From NCBI GenBank assembly GCA_014523495.1, contig JAATVM010000026.1:1-11460 (forward strand): 11,460 nucleotides of DNA, read 5' to 3'. Position 1 is the first letter of the stretch; each line of letters begins with the position of its first letter. Below, piece by piece: positions 5,929-11,460 of the stretch. Origin of the DNA: Nitrososphaerales archaeon TH1920. GTDB lineage: Archaea > Thermoproteota > Nitrososphaeria > Nitrososphaerales > Nitrososphaeraceae. Below the pieces are notes generated by a model. The model made no database searches. It was not told where the DNA came from and was given only the letters and a program-made list of their open reading frames with translations. The position numbers and the translations under genes were made by a program.

Positions 5929-7530
5929 ATGAATGACGAGGATGATGGTCATACAAAGAGCTACATTCTACAACTTGAGGAGATGAATATTAATTTTGGA
6001 AAAATTAAGAGAAACTTACCAATAGCAACTCTGATTGAAATTGCAATTCAGAGAAATGAAGGGCTATTATCAAATTCTGGAGCATTGTCGGTTAAGACAG
6101 GTAAGTTTACTGGACGCTCTCCTGATGATAAATTCATTGTTGACGACGAAATATCGCATAAGCTTGTAGACTGGGGCAAAGTGAATCATCCCATAGCTAC
6201 AGAAAAGTTTGACAAGATTTTTGAAAGAATGAAACAACATGTATCTGGAAAGGACTTTTTCATATTTGATGGATTTGTAGGCGCTGATCCTGACAATCGC
6301 CTATCAATAAGGGTTTTTACCGATAGTGCGTGGCATAATATTTTTGCATCGCAGATTTTTATACGGCCGACACCTGAGGATCTTAATAATCATAAACCTG
6401 AATTCACTCTGTTCTTCGTAAATGATTTTGCTTCTCTTCCTGGAATTGACGGAACCAAAAGCGGCACCTTTATAATCATTAATTTCTCTAAGAAAATGAT
6501 TTTAATAGGATACACATCCTATGCTGGTGAAATAAAAAAGGCAATGTTTTCTGTTATGAATTTCTTACTTCCACATAGGGGGGTATTCCCCATGCATTGT
6601 TCGGCCAATTTGGGAAAGAATGGAAAAACAGCATTATTTTTTGGATTATCAGGCACCGGAAAGACAACATTATCAGCAGATCCACAGAGGTACTTGATAG
6701 GAGATGATGAGCATGGATGGTCTGATAAGGGAATTTTTAATTTTGAAGGCGGATGTTATGCAAAATGTATCAATCTTAAGCAGCAAAATGAACCACAAAT
6801 TTGGAATGCAATCAAATTTGGTTCTGTAATGGAGAACGTAATTGTTGATGAAGTAACACGAGAACCAAATTTTGACGATAGCTACCTCACCGAAAACACT
6901 CGAGTTGTTTACCCGTTAGAGTTTATCCCTGGAGCAGTAATACCTTCAGTTGCTGATCATCCTAAAGTTATAATCTTTCTTACTGCAGATGCATTTGGTG
7001 TAATGCCACCAGTAGCGAAATTGACAAAGGAAGGAGCTATGTATCATTTTATTTCCGGTTATACTAGTAAATTAGCAGGAACAGAAAGAGGAATTACTGA
7101 ACCAAAAGAGACATTTTCTCAATGTTTTGGGGCTCCATTCATGCCATTACATCCGATCGAATATGCAAAAATGCTTGCAAATAAGATTTCAAAACACAAC
7201 ACGAAGGCATATCTTATCAATACTGGCTGGACCGGTGGTCCATATGGAATAGGCAAGAGAATGGACCTAAAGTACACAAGAACAATGGTATCGGCATCAA
7301 TAAACGGAGACTTAGAGAGTGTACAGTATACGCACGATAATATCTTCAATCTAGAAATTCCTCTCTCATGTCCTCAAATCCCCTCAAGAATTTTGGACGC
7401 AAGTTCTTCTTGGTCCAACAAAGATCAATACGTTGTTGCAGCAAAAAGATTGGCACATTTATTCATAGAAAATTTCAAGAGATTTGGAGAAGAATCCAAA
7501 TACTTGGCTAAATTTGGGCCACAAATTTAG
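5929..7530 (+). CDS. pckA: Phosphoenolpyruvate carboxykinase (ATP)
   Basis: The 533-residue product has the usual length for ATP-dependent PEP carboxykinase, which turns oxaloacetate and ATP into phosphoenolpyruvate, CO2 and ADP. Family blocks appear in order: FTGRSPDDKFIV with the substrate-binding Arg, the GADPDNRLSIRV block, YAGEIKKAMFSVMN with the metal/substrate Lys, HCSANLGK, the P-loop GLSGTGKTT (239-247, Lys245), the metal-binding LIGDDEHGW, and TENTRVVYPLEFIPGA. No key residue seems lost. The ATP type is told from the GTP type by these blocks. The enzyme is cytoplasmic and in an autotrophic archaeon should serve gluconeogenesis from C4 acids of the carbon-fixation cycle. The ATG at 5929 is close behind a TATA-like box. 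The stop lies 8 bases from the 3' end of the tRNA-Gln on the opposite strand, so read-through transcripts would be antisense to that tRNA. Confidence 0.97.
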   Translation: MNDEDDGHTKSYILQLEEMNINFGKIKRNLPIATLIEIAIQRNEGLLSNSGALSVKTGKFTGRSPDDKFIVDDEISHKLVDWGKVNHPIATEKFDKIFERMKQHVSGKDFFIFDGFVGADPDNRLSIRVFTDSAWHNIFASQIFIRPTPEDLNNHKPEFTLFFVNDFASLPGIDGTKSGTFIIINFSKKMILIGYTSYAGEIKKAMFSVMNFLLPHRGVFPMHCSANLGKNGKTALFFGLSGTGKTTLSADPQRYLIGDDEHGWSDKGIFNFEGGCYAKCINLKQQNEPQIWNAIKFGSVMENVIVDEVTREPNFDDSYLTENTRVVYPLEFIPGAVIPSVADHPKVIIFLTADAFGVMPPVAKLTKEGAMYHFISGYTSKLAGTERGITEPKETFSQCFGAPFMPLHPIEYAKMLANKISKHNTKAYLINTGWTGGPYGIGKRMDLKYTRTMVSASINGDLESVQYTHDNIFNLEIPLSCPQIPSRILDASSSWSNKDQYVVAAKRLAHLFIENFKRFGEESKYLAKFGPQI

Positions 7531-7576
7531 ATTTTAAATGGTAGCCCGGAGCAGATTCGAACTGCTGTCCCCAGGT

Positions 7577-7592
7577 ATCTTTTCATGATGAT
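7577..7592 (-). other. tRNA-Gln intron 3 (canonical 37/38)
   Basis: This 16-nt intron is at the standard anticodon-loop site. Central helix CTCT (7598-7595) faces AAAG (7582-7579) with one C/A mismatch. Bulges are GGA and ATA, and the inner helix TCA/TGA closes a 3-nt loop. The outer helix is the anticodon stem TCAGG/CCTGG. Confidence 0.82.
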
Positions 7593-7608
7593 CCAGAGCC
7601 TGAAATCC

Positions 7609-7626
7609 ATAGCCCTCCTGTGGAGT
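7609..7626 (-). other. tRNA-Gln intron 2 (D loop/D stem, 21/22)
   Basis: Central helix GGTC (7632-7629) pairs with GGCT (7614-7611) using two G-U pairs. Bulges are AAA and ATG, cut between bases 2 and 3. The inner helix CTCC/GGAG closes a 3-nt loop ACA. Removing 18 nt joins GGTCAA to GGAT, the same D arm as in tRNA-Pro. Confidence 0.8.
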
Positions 7627-7638
7627 TTGACCGCTAGA

Positions 7639-7665
7639 TTCGGCATCGACACAATCGTGTAGATT
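7639..7665 (-). other. tRNA-Gln intron 1 (D stem, about 10/11)
   Basis: The BHB-like fold has central helix CGGT (7671-7668) with GCCG (7644-7641), 3-nt bulges CGA and AAT cut between bases 2 and 3, and an inner helix ATC/GAT that continues as ACAC/GTGT around the loop GATT. The outer exon-exon helix is not paired, so this is a relaxed (bulge-helix-loop) form. Removing 27 nt creates the D-stem strand GTCT. Confidence 0.8.
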
Positions 7666-7723
7666 CGACCGGGCTAATTCTCGAGCTACAAGTAGAAATT
7701 TTCAAACGAATATTTATCGATAT

Positions 7724-8296
7724 CTACGTTAGGAGAGGTTCTTTCATTCTGATTGTATTAACCAATTGCCTAACTTGTTTAACACTTTTTTGAAAATATG
7801 GTATTAGATTTTTGTTGGTGTATTCGTCAGCATTAACTAATGATTTATTTCGCTGTTTTGATTTGAATGCTCTAGTCTTATCATCGAAAAAATGATCTTG
7901 GATTAGTTTCGACGGTCTTTGCATGGTTTGATTTCTAAATTCCTTTAGTGCCCACAGCCAGCCATTGTATTGTGACGCTTCATATAATTCTGTGAGTAGG
8001 CCAATATTTTTTGTTCTGGCATTCAAAGCACTTTGAATTGTATTCAAGTCGACCTGTTCAATCGAAATTCCCAATTCTAATTTAATTTCGATTTGAATCA
8101 AGAGACAATCTATTGCTCCAAAAATTTGAGAAAGAAAGCAATCTATCTCCATTTCCCCTTGCATTTCTATGTCGTCCTTTTCCATGTTTCGGTATTTTGA
8201 CTCGATTTCTTGTAGATTATTCAAATGTTTTTCGGCAGCATATAACTTGAACCCAACCCTATCTATCAAACGATTTGAATCAATTTTTGAAGGCAT
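7724..8296 (-). CDS. Unknown helical protein, 190 aa
   Basis: I cannot name this protein. It appears all-helical and soluble: a long N-terminal helix with charged residues, a hydrophobic helix FLSQIFGAIDCLLIQIEIKL (about 54-73), a block LNARTKNIGLLTELYEA, then WLWALKEFRNQTMQRPSKL (about 113-131) and a basic C-terminal third. The paired helices plus the FRNQTMQR segment recall HEPN-type four-helix bundles, where R-N-x-x-x-x-H is the RNase motif, but the His is Arg here, so RNase activity should not be assumed. ATG start at 8296, facing away from the zinc-ribbon gene across a 112-base divergent spacer. No toxin-antitoxin partner is evident beside it. The gene is probably real because the frame is long and codon use matches its neighbours. 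Confidence 0.7.
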   Translation of the reverse strand: MPSKIDSNRLIDRVGFKLYAAEKHLNNLQEIESKYRNMEKDDIEMQGEMEIDCFLSQIFGAIDCLLIQIEIKLELGISIEQVDLNTIQSALNARTKNIGLLTELYEASQYNGWLWALKEFRNQTMQRPSKLIQDHFFDDKTRAFKSKQRNKSLVNADEYTNKNLIPYFQKSVKQVRQLVNTIRMKEPLLT

Positions 8297-8377
8297 GTCA
8301 GATCAGAATCATATTAGTTTTCATTAACTTTACTGAGTAGATAAATAAGCATAAATCAAATCAATCAATATGTACTG

Positions 8378-8388
8378 TTAAAATTATG
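8378..8388 (+). promoter_or_regulatory. TATA-like box of the zinc-ribbon gene
   Basis: TTAAAATTATG is centred about 26 bases before the ATG at 8409, which fits a leaderless transcript beginning at or next to that ATG. This spacing is the reason for preferring 8409 over the in-frame TTG at 8391. Confidence 0.45.
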
Positions 8389-8408
8389 GATTGACCTACA
8401 TTAGAGGA

Positions 8409-8732
8409 ATGAGTGAAAATGAGGATTTAGAAGAAAAGAAATTGTTAGGCTCAGGTGGATATGCTATAGCAAAAATAACAGAGCGTGAAGAAATTAAAGC
8501 CAATCTGGGAATTCCACAAATATTTCTAGCTAACCTGGGAAGATTGAGTGAAGATAGATTTTTGAAATATCATTGTAATACATGTGGAAAGGAATTTACT
8601 GGTTCTCCACTCATAAAATATGAGACTCCAAACGAGGAATTAGGCCAAGGAGTGATACTTGTGGAAAAAGGAGAGTACAAGTGCAAGAACTGTGATAACA
8701 TAATAGCATTTTATCGAAAGTTCAACAAATAG
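8409..8732 (+). CDS. Zinc-ribbon protein, 107 aa
   Basis: The protein has two Cys pairs spaced like a zinc ribbon: HCNTCGKEF (Cys56, Cys59) and YKCKNCDN (Cys92, Cys95), 36 residues apart, which should bind one Zn ion. The N-terminal half contains an acidic start and a segment LLGSGGYAIAKITEREEIKA with no motif I know. No signal peptide or membrane segment, so cytoplasmic. The start is set at ATG 8409 because a TATA-like box lies about 26 bases upstream; the in-frame TTG at 8391 would add six residues. Zinc ribbons of this kind mediate nucleic-acid or protein contacts; the specific role is not visible. It is divergently transcribed from the helical protein upstream. Confidence 0.75.
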   Translation: MSENEDLEEKKLLGSGGYAIAKITEREEIKANLGIPQIFLANLGRLSEDRFLKYHCNTCGKEFTGSPLIKYETPNEELGQGVILVEKGEYKCKNCDNIIAFYRKFNK

Positions 8733-8876
8733 CTATCGTCAGAGAAAATAGATTATTTGTAACAGGAAAAAAGTAACGGGCATCAACTTCTATTTTTGCA
8801 AAATTAATAGAATTATTATTGGGACTATGATAAAAAATGTTTATAATAATTTTGCCCACTATATAATTGAAAAAAA

Positions 8877-9281
8877 TTGGGAAGGTGGGATAATAATAAT
8901 GATGAAGGTTCACATTACAAAAACAGAGGTAATAAAACTAGGGATTGGATAAGAATAGCTCGGTATGCTATTTACGGCGGCTTTGCAATTGTTGCTATTG
9001 TAGTATTAATTGTATTCATTCCAAGAGCTGGGTTGTCTGTTGAGATATTCGAAACAGGGGAAGACCTTAACACCATTAGTATAAAAATAAATAATAACAA
9101 TCCTCAAGAAATTCATAATGTAACAGTAGCATTTGATGACAATAAAGAGAAAAAACAAATTTACAATTCTATCGGACCTTTTAGTTCAATATTCGTTACC
9201 CCCGATAAGGAAGATCTAGATTTTGAAAAAATAATTGTCACAGCAGATAATGGAAAGTTACAAACGACAAAATATAGATGA
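8877..9281 (+). CDS. Single-pass membrane protein with extracytoplasmic beta-rich domain, 134 aa
   Basis: Residues 1-27 are hydrophilic and basic near the membrane (RDWIRIAR), followed by one transmembrane helix at about 28-49 (YAIYGGFAIVAIVVLIVFIP) and a C-terminal domain of about 85 residues with alternating strand-like segments (SVEIFE, TISIKINN, NVTVAFDD, KIIVTADN). This resembles a small immunoglobulin-like or LEA-type beta sandwich outside the membrane, but I do not recognise the family. The only start in frame is TTG at 8877, since a TGA lies just upstream (8868-8870) and there is no ATG in the frame. The AT-rich TTTATAATAA at 8840-8849 suits a transcription start near 8870. Function unknown; anchoring or envelope role is inference. 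Confidence 0.65.
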   Translation: MGRWDNNNDEGSHYKNRGNKTRDWIRIARYAIYGGFAIVAIVVLIVFIPRAGLSVEIFETGEDLNTISIKINNNNPQEIHNVTVAFDDNKEKKQIYNSIGPFSSIFVTPDKEDLDFEKIIVTADNGKLQTTKYR

Positions 9282-9352
9282 TGAAATTTTTTGATTAAAC
9301 TAAATTATGCAAGATCCAATGGGTTAAGTCTACGAATTCAAGATAATTTTTC

Positions 9353-9748
9353 TTATCGCTTAGTACTTGTTTCTCTTATTGCATGACCATATTCCAGATT
9401 TACCTTCTTTCTCATGTAAGGTATGAGTCTATAATGTATAGAATAGATACTTTTTTGTCTTATAAGAATCCCCTTAACCAACAGAGATACAAAACCACCT
9501 GCAACTTTTGATGATTCTATTTTTTCATTATTGCAAAAATTATCTCTTTTTAAATGGTACTCCTTTAACGTGAAATAGGAACGATTTACATCCAATATTA
9601 ATGGCCAGATAATGTTCTCCCATACCATTCTCCTATTTTGGGTTGATGACGCGTGCTTACCTTTATTATTTGATTCTAATCTTGGGGCACTAGGATCTTG
9701 AAAGTTGAGCATGTTGTGCGGTTCAAATGAGATTTGTTTCTTAGGCAC
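9353..9748 (-). CDS. Hypothetical protein, possible winged-helix DNA-binding domain
   Basis: I do not recognise this protein of up to 131 residues. Residues about 42-115 read like a winged helix: an N-terminal helix (VWENIIWPLILD), a segment YFTLKEYHLK, an extended linker, a recognition-like helix (SSKVAGGFVSLLVKGIL) and a strand pair ending with YSIHYRLI. The first 40 residues are polar and probably disordered. The first start is GTG at 9748; the internal ATG at 9712 (residue 13) would fit better if the TTTAAA at 9751-9756 is its TATA box. The gene is divergent from the cysteine-cluster gene across a 36-base gap. A regulatory role is only inferred. Confidence 0.6.
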   Translation of the reverse strand: MPKKQISFEPHNMLNFQDPSAPRLESNNKGKHASSTQNRRMVWENIIWPLILDVNRSYFTLKEYHLKRDNFCNNEKIESSKVAGGFVSLLVKGILIRQKSIYSIHYRLIPYMRKKVNLEYGHAIRETSTKR

Positions 9749-9750
9749 AT

Positions 9751-9757
9751 TTAAACT
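9751..9757 (+). promoter_or_regulatory. TATA-like box of the cysteine-cluster gene, palindromic core
   Basis: TTTAAAC is centred about 31 bases before the TTG start at 9785, placing the transcription start near 9779. Its core TTTAAA is a palindrome, so it could also position transcription on the minus strand near 9729, upstream of the ATG at 9712. Confidence 0.35.
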
Positions 9758-9784
9758 TGGGTTTTGACATAACCATAATAGGTT

Positions 9785-10495
9785 TTGAAAGAATTAGAGA
9801 TAAAAGAGTCTTTGGAAAATTTGGCCAACAAGTGGACAATAGAACAGTCAATATATGATCTTCATCTTGGAAAACGCGACGATGTTTCTGATTTTCAATT
9901 AGTTGTAAATGGTGTCGTTTTTCATATTCCATATCTTGTAAAGGACAAAACATACGTTCTTTGGAAATGCCTATGGCCAGATTGTCATAATTGCTGTGAG
10001 AGGCAGGGGAGATTACCGCTTACTAAGGACGACATATCATTAATTTCAAAAAAAATGGAATATGAATCAGAATCTGAATTTATCAAAAAAGAAACCCCAA
10101 TCTCTAGTTGGAACGAAATGTCGACTATGAATAATGTAATTACTACAATTAGTATGATTTCACTAAAGAGAGATGCAAAAGAAACAGAGGAACAAGATGG
10201 TAAACCATTACCGTGCAGGTTTTTGGATGGATGCGGTACTTGTGAATTACATCCCGATAAACCAGGTGTTTGTTGGCTTTATCCATTTTCTTCATGGATG
10301 GAATCTGATAATGGCAAACCCGTAGTGCATGCTTCATTCCAGCTAACTGGTGATTGCCCTGGATTCTATACAGACAAAACATCACAACCGATGATGGATA
10401 TCCTACAAGAATATTCAAAACGAATATTTGAATATAACATGTCGATCTTGAGAACAACCAGAGAGAAATATGGATTCATAAATATAGTGCAATAA
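9785..10495 (+). CDS. YkgJ-type cysteine-cluster protein
   Basis: The 236-residue protein has nine Cys: 62, 67, 70, 71, 144, 150, 153, 163 and 191. The arrangement matches the YkgJ/CxxCxxCC family of predicted metal (zinc or iron-sulphur) proteins: a CxxCC block followed by RLPLTKDDI, then PCRFLDGCGTCELHPDKP and VCWLYPFSSW. The first 55 residues form an extra N-terminal segment and the last 40 a helix. No export signal, so cytoplasmic. The frame opens with TTG at 9785, right after an in-frame TAG (9779-9781), and the next Met is residue 91, inside the domain, so TTG is very likely the true start. The family's biochemical role is not established; members are suggested to bind a metal cofactor. 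Family call is firm, function open. Confidence 0.85.
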   Translation: MKELEIKESLENLANKWTIEQSIYDLHLGKRDDVSDFQLVVNGVVFHIPYLVKDKTYVLWKCLWPDCHNCCERQGRLPLTKDDISLISKKMEYESESEFIKKETPISSWNEMSTMNNVITTISMISLKRDAKETEEQDGKPLPCRFLDGCGTCELHPDKPGVCWLYPFSSWMESDNGKPVVHASFQLTGDCPGFYTDKTSQPMMDILQEYSKRIFEYNMSILRTTREKYGFINIVQ

Positions 10496-10534
10496 ATTTA
10501 GATCAAATTTAAACTTAAAAGTGAAGTATTTTCC

Positions 10535-10732
10535 TTAACCCTTCCAAATAACGCCAGTATTACAAACCTTGCAAGGTGGAAATGGATCACCTCTTGATAA
10601 AGGGACAATTCGTTCCTTTGGCTTTGGTGAACAATTTACACTTCGAATACGTTTCAAGAGCGTAAGGTCATGTCTCAAGAAACTAAAGGCACCACTATGT
10701 GGTGCCAATTCTCCAGTGCGATATTCTCTCAA
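10535..10732 (-). CDS. Small FPPC-motif protein, 65 aa
   Basis: The short protein contains an N-terminal block TGELAPHSGAFSFLRH and a C-terminal block LSRGDPFPPCKVCNTGVIWK. I recall small uncharacterised prokaryotic proteins with the same frame (P-x-SG-x-Y/F ... H ... G-x-x-FPPC-x-x-C) ending in a strand, probably metal-binding through the CxxC (Cys54, Cys57) with the upstream His and perhaps Cys34 helping. This is memory of the pattern, not a database match. The start is TTG at 10732; an in-frame TAG is immediately upstream and there is no internal Met, so no ATG is available. It converges on the cysteine-cluster gene across 39 bases, a gap containing T-rich stretches that may end both transcripts. 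Confidence 0.6.
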   Translation of the reverse strand: MREYRTGELAPHSGAFSFLRHDLTLLKRIRSVNCSPKPKERIVPLSRGDPFPPCKVCNTGVIWKG

Positions 10733-10888
10733 CTAATTACTATATTATTGGGATATAAAGAATATAACAATATCTGATTTTCTGCAAATAGTTATACAAC
10801 GTGTAATCCCTATTTTTACTCATGACTCTACTAATTCCATAGATATGAAGCAAGCCATTAAATTCCCGTATATCTAGAAACATTTTTA

Positions 10889-10898
10889 TTTAAAAAAT
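10889..10898 (+). promoter_or_regulatory. TATA-like box of rpl32e
   Basis: TTTAAAAAAT is centred 25 bases before the ATG at 10919, so transcription should start at or next to the start codon. Together with the lack of a Shine-Dalgarno site this indicates a leaderless mRNA and makes rpl32e the first gene of its unit. Confidence 0.5.
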
Positions 10899-10918
10899 AG
10901 GGTCTTGACAATAGTTCA

Positions 10919-11460
10919 ATGGTTATAAATAAGGATCTCCTACAACTCAGAAAAAAAATAGCAGAAAAAAGACCAGATTTTGTGAGACAAGAGAGCTGGA
11001 GATATAAAAAACTTGCAACAAATTGGATAAAACCCAAGGGAAAAGACAATAAGATGAGAAAGCAAGTTTCAGGGGTTCCTCCTTTGGTTAAGGTTGGTTA
11101 TAAGGGACCTAGAAAAGCAAGAGGTTTACATCCGTCAGGTTATAATGATATTTTGGTTTTTAATACTAAGGATTTGATGAAAATTGATCCCGCGAAAGAT
11201 GCAGCGAGAATAGCTCACGCTGTTGGAAATAAAAAAAGAATCGATATAGTTACTGAAGCAACCAAGTTGAAAATTAAGGTTTTAAATCCAGGCAAGATTG
11301 ATGTAAAGAAGTTAGCTGAAAAACCAGAACCAAAGGTCAAAAAAGAAGTAGAACCAAAGGTCAAAAAAGAAGTAGAACCAAAGGTCAAAAAAGAAGTAGA
11401 ACCAAAGGTCAAAAAAGAAGTAGAACCAAAGGTCAAAAAAGAAGTAGAACCAAAGGTCAA
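10919..11460 (+). CDS. rpl32e: 50S ribosomal protein L32e, 3' partial, with repetitive C-terminal extension
   Basis: The frame starts at ATG 10919 and runs off the window without a stop. Residues about 10-130 match L32e, a large-subunit protein found in archaea and eukaryotes but not bacteria: RPDFVRQESWRYKKL, WIKPKGKDNKMR, PLVKVGYKGPRKARGLHPSG and VTEATKLKIKVLNP. Normal L32e ends near here, but the protein goes on through VKKLAEKP into a Lys/Glu/Pro/Val tail of repeated EPKVKKEV units from residue 137 to the edge. A strong TATA-like box 25 bases before the ATG indicates a leaderless mRNA. Other ribosomal-protein genes (often L19e in archaea) may follow outside the window. The tail should be a flexible, highly charged extension on the ribosome surface; its role is unknown. 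Confidence 0.93.
   Translation, partial: MVINKDLLQLRKKIAEKRPDFVRQESWRYKKLATNWIKPKGKDNKMRKQVSGVPPLVKVGYKGPRKARGLHPSGYNDILVFNTKDLMKIDPAKDAARIAHAVGNKKRIDIVTEATKLKIKVLNPGKIDVKKLAEKPEPKVKKEVEPKVKKEVEPKVKKEVEPKVKKEVEPKVKKEVEPKV
11327..11460 (+). repeat. Perfect 24-bp tandem repeat inside rpl32e
   Basis: The unit GAACCAAAGGTCAAAAAAGA + AGTA (24 bp, encoding EPKVKKEV) occurs five full times from 11327 to 11446 and continues for 14 bases to the window edge. The copies are identical, including at silent positions, which points to recent expansion or homogenisation by slippage or recombination. An antisense frame through this array (TFGSTSFL repeats) is only its shadow. Confidence 0.97.

Larger units (their letters stand above)
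7539..7675 (-). tRNA. tRNA-Gln(CTG) with three introns
   Basis: The minus strand gives acceptor AGCCCGG/CCGGGCT, discriminator A, an encoded CCA (7539-7541), and T arm AGCAG-TTCGAAT-CTGCT. Between them lie three short introns of 27, 18 and 16 nt. After removing them the mature tRNA has D stem GTCT/GGAT with loop AGCGGTCAA, anticodon stem TCAGG/CCTGG and loop CTCTGGA, so the anticodon is CTG (7594-7596), reading CAG glutamine codons. The mature length is 73 nt without CCA. AGCCCGG with A73 is typical of archaeal tRNA-Gln, and the D arm matches that of the tRNA-Pro in this window. The CCA could be a chance match. Confidence 0.9.

Noticed and set aside
7119..7349. Minus-strand frame inside pckA, and similar frames at 499-726, 3386-3604, 4288-4491, 4771-5040 and 10149-10457
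   Set aside because: All are shadows of confidently assigned genes on the other strand.
8722..8913. Minus-strand 63-codon frame rich in Tyr, Phe and Ile
   Set aside because: It covers an AT-rich spacer and both flanking gene ends; its composition is what random AT-rich DNA gives, with no promoter or family motif.
9741..9953. Minus-strand frame of 70 codons overlapping the cysteine-cluster gene
   Set aside because: It lies antisense to a firmly assigned gene, has no recognisable motif and overlaps the start of the divergent gene.
11215..11460. Minus-strand frame encoding TFGSTSFL repeats
   Set aside because: It is exactly antisense to the rpl32e repeat array, so its periodicity comes from that array, and rpl32e is clearly the coding frame.
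11327..11460. CRISPR-like or satellite repeat
   Set aside because: Units are directly abutting without spacers, remain in frame with L32e and encode a simple peptide repeat.

Overview
The window looks like chromosomal DNA of an ammonia-oxidising archaeon (Thaumarchaeota/Nitrososphaeria, perhaps Nitrosocosmicus-like). The case rests on an archaeal/eukaryal ribosomal protein L32e, tRNA genes broken by introns that fold into bulge-helix-bulge (BHB) splicing motifs, very AT-rich spacers with TATA-like boxes about 25-30 bases before start codons (short or absent leaders, no convincing Shine-Dalgarno sites), and a coding style rich in Lys, Asn, Ile, Asp and Glu. The genus is inference only.

Layout. 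Bases 1-1411 hold the 3' part of a large acidic, coiled-coil protein ending in a purple-acid-phosphatase-like domain. Convergent to it, on the minus strand, come an Mn/Fe superoxide dismutase (1594-2217) and a small exported, sequon-rich protein (2257-2571). An intron-containing tRNA-Pro (2701-2811, minus) follows. Next is a predicted winged-helix protein (2994-3737, plus), converging on an HtrA-type serine protease with two PDZ domains (3771-5342, minus). A small unknown ORF (5607-5798) and ATP-dependent PEP carboxykinase (5929-7530) lie on the plus strand, and the latter runs almost into a minus-strand tRNA-Gln interrupted by three tiny introns (7539-7675). The rest holds an unknown helical protein (7724-8296, minus), a zinc-ribbon protein (8409-8732, plus), a single-TM protein (8877-9281, plus), a possible winged-helix protein (9353-9748, minus), a YkgJ-type cysteine-cluster protein (9785-10495, plus), a small FPPC-motif protein (10535-10732, minus), and the start of rpl32e (10919 to the window edge), whose C-terminal extension is a perfect 24-bp repeat array.

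How it works together. This is mostly ordinary housekeeping and cell-envelope content organised as single-gene transcription units rather than one operon. SOD detoxifies superoxide, HtrA handles protein quality control outside the membrane, PEP carboxykinase feeds gluconeogenesis, and L32e belongs to the ribosome. I see no insertion sequence, CRISPR array, prophage or defence island, and no stretch above 300 bases without a gene apart from spacers containing the tRNAs. The most notable signals are the three-intron tRNA-Gln, the non-canonical intron of tRNA-Pro, the repeat array in L32e, and the phosphatase-like domain with two altered metal-ligand positions.
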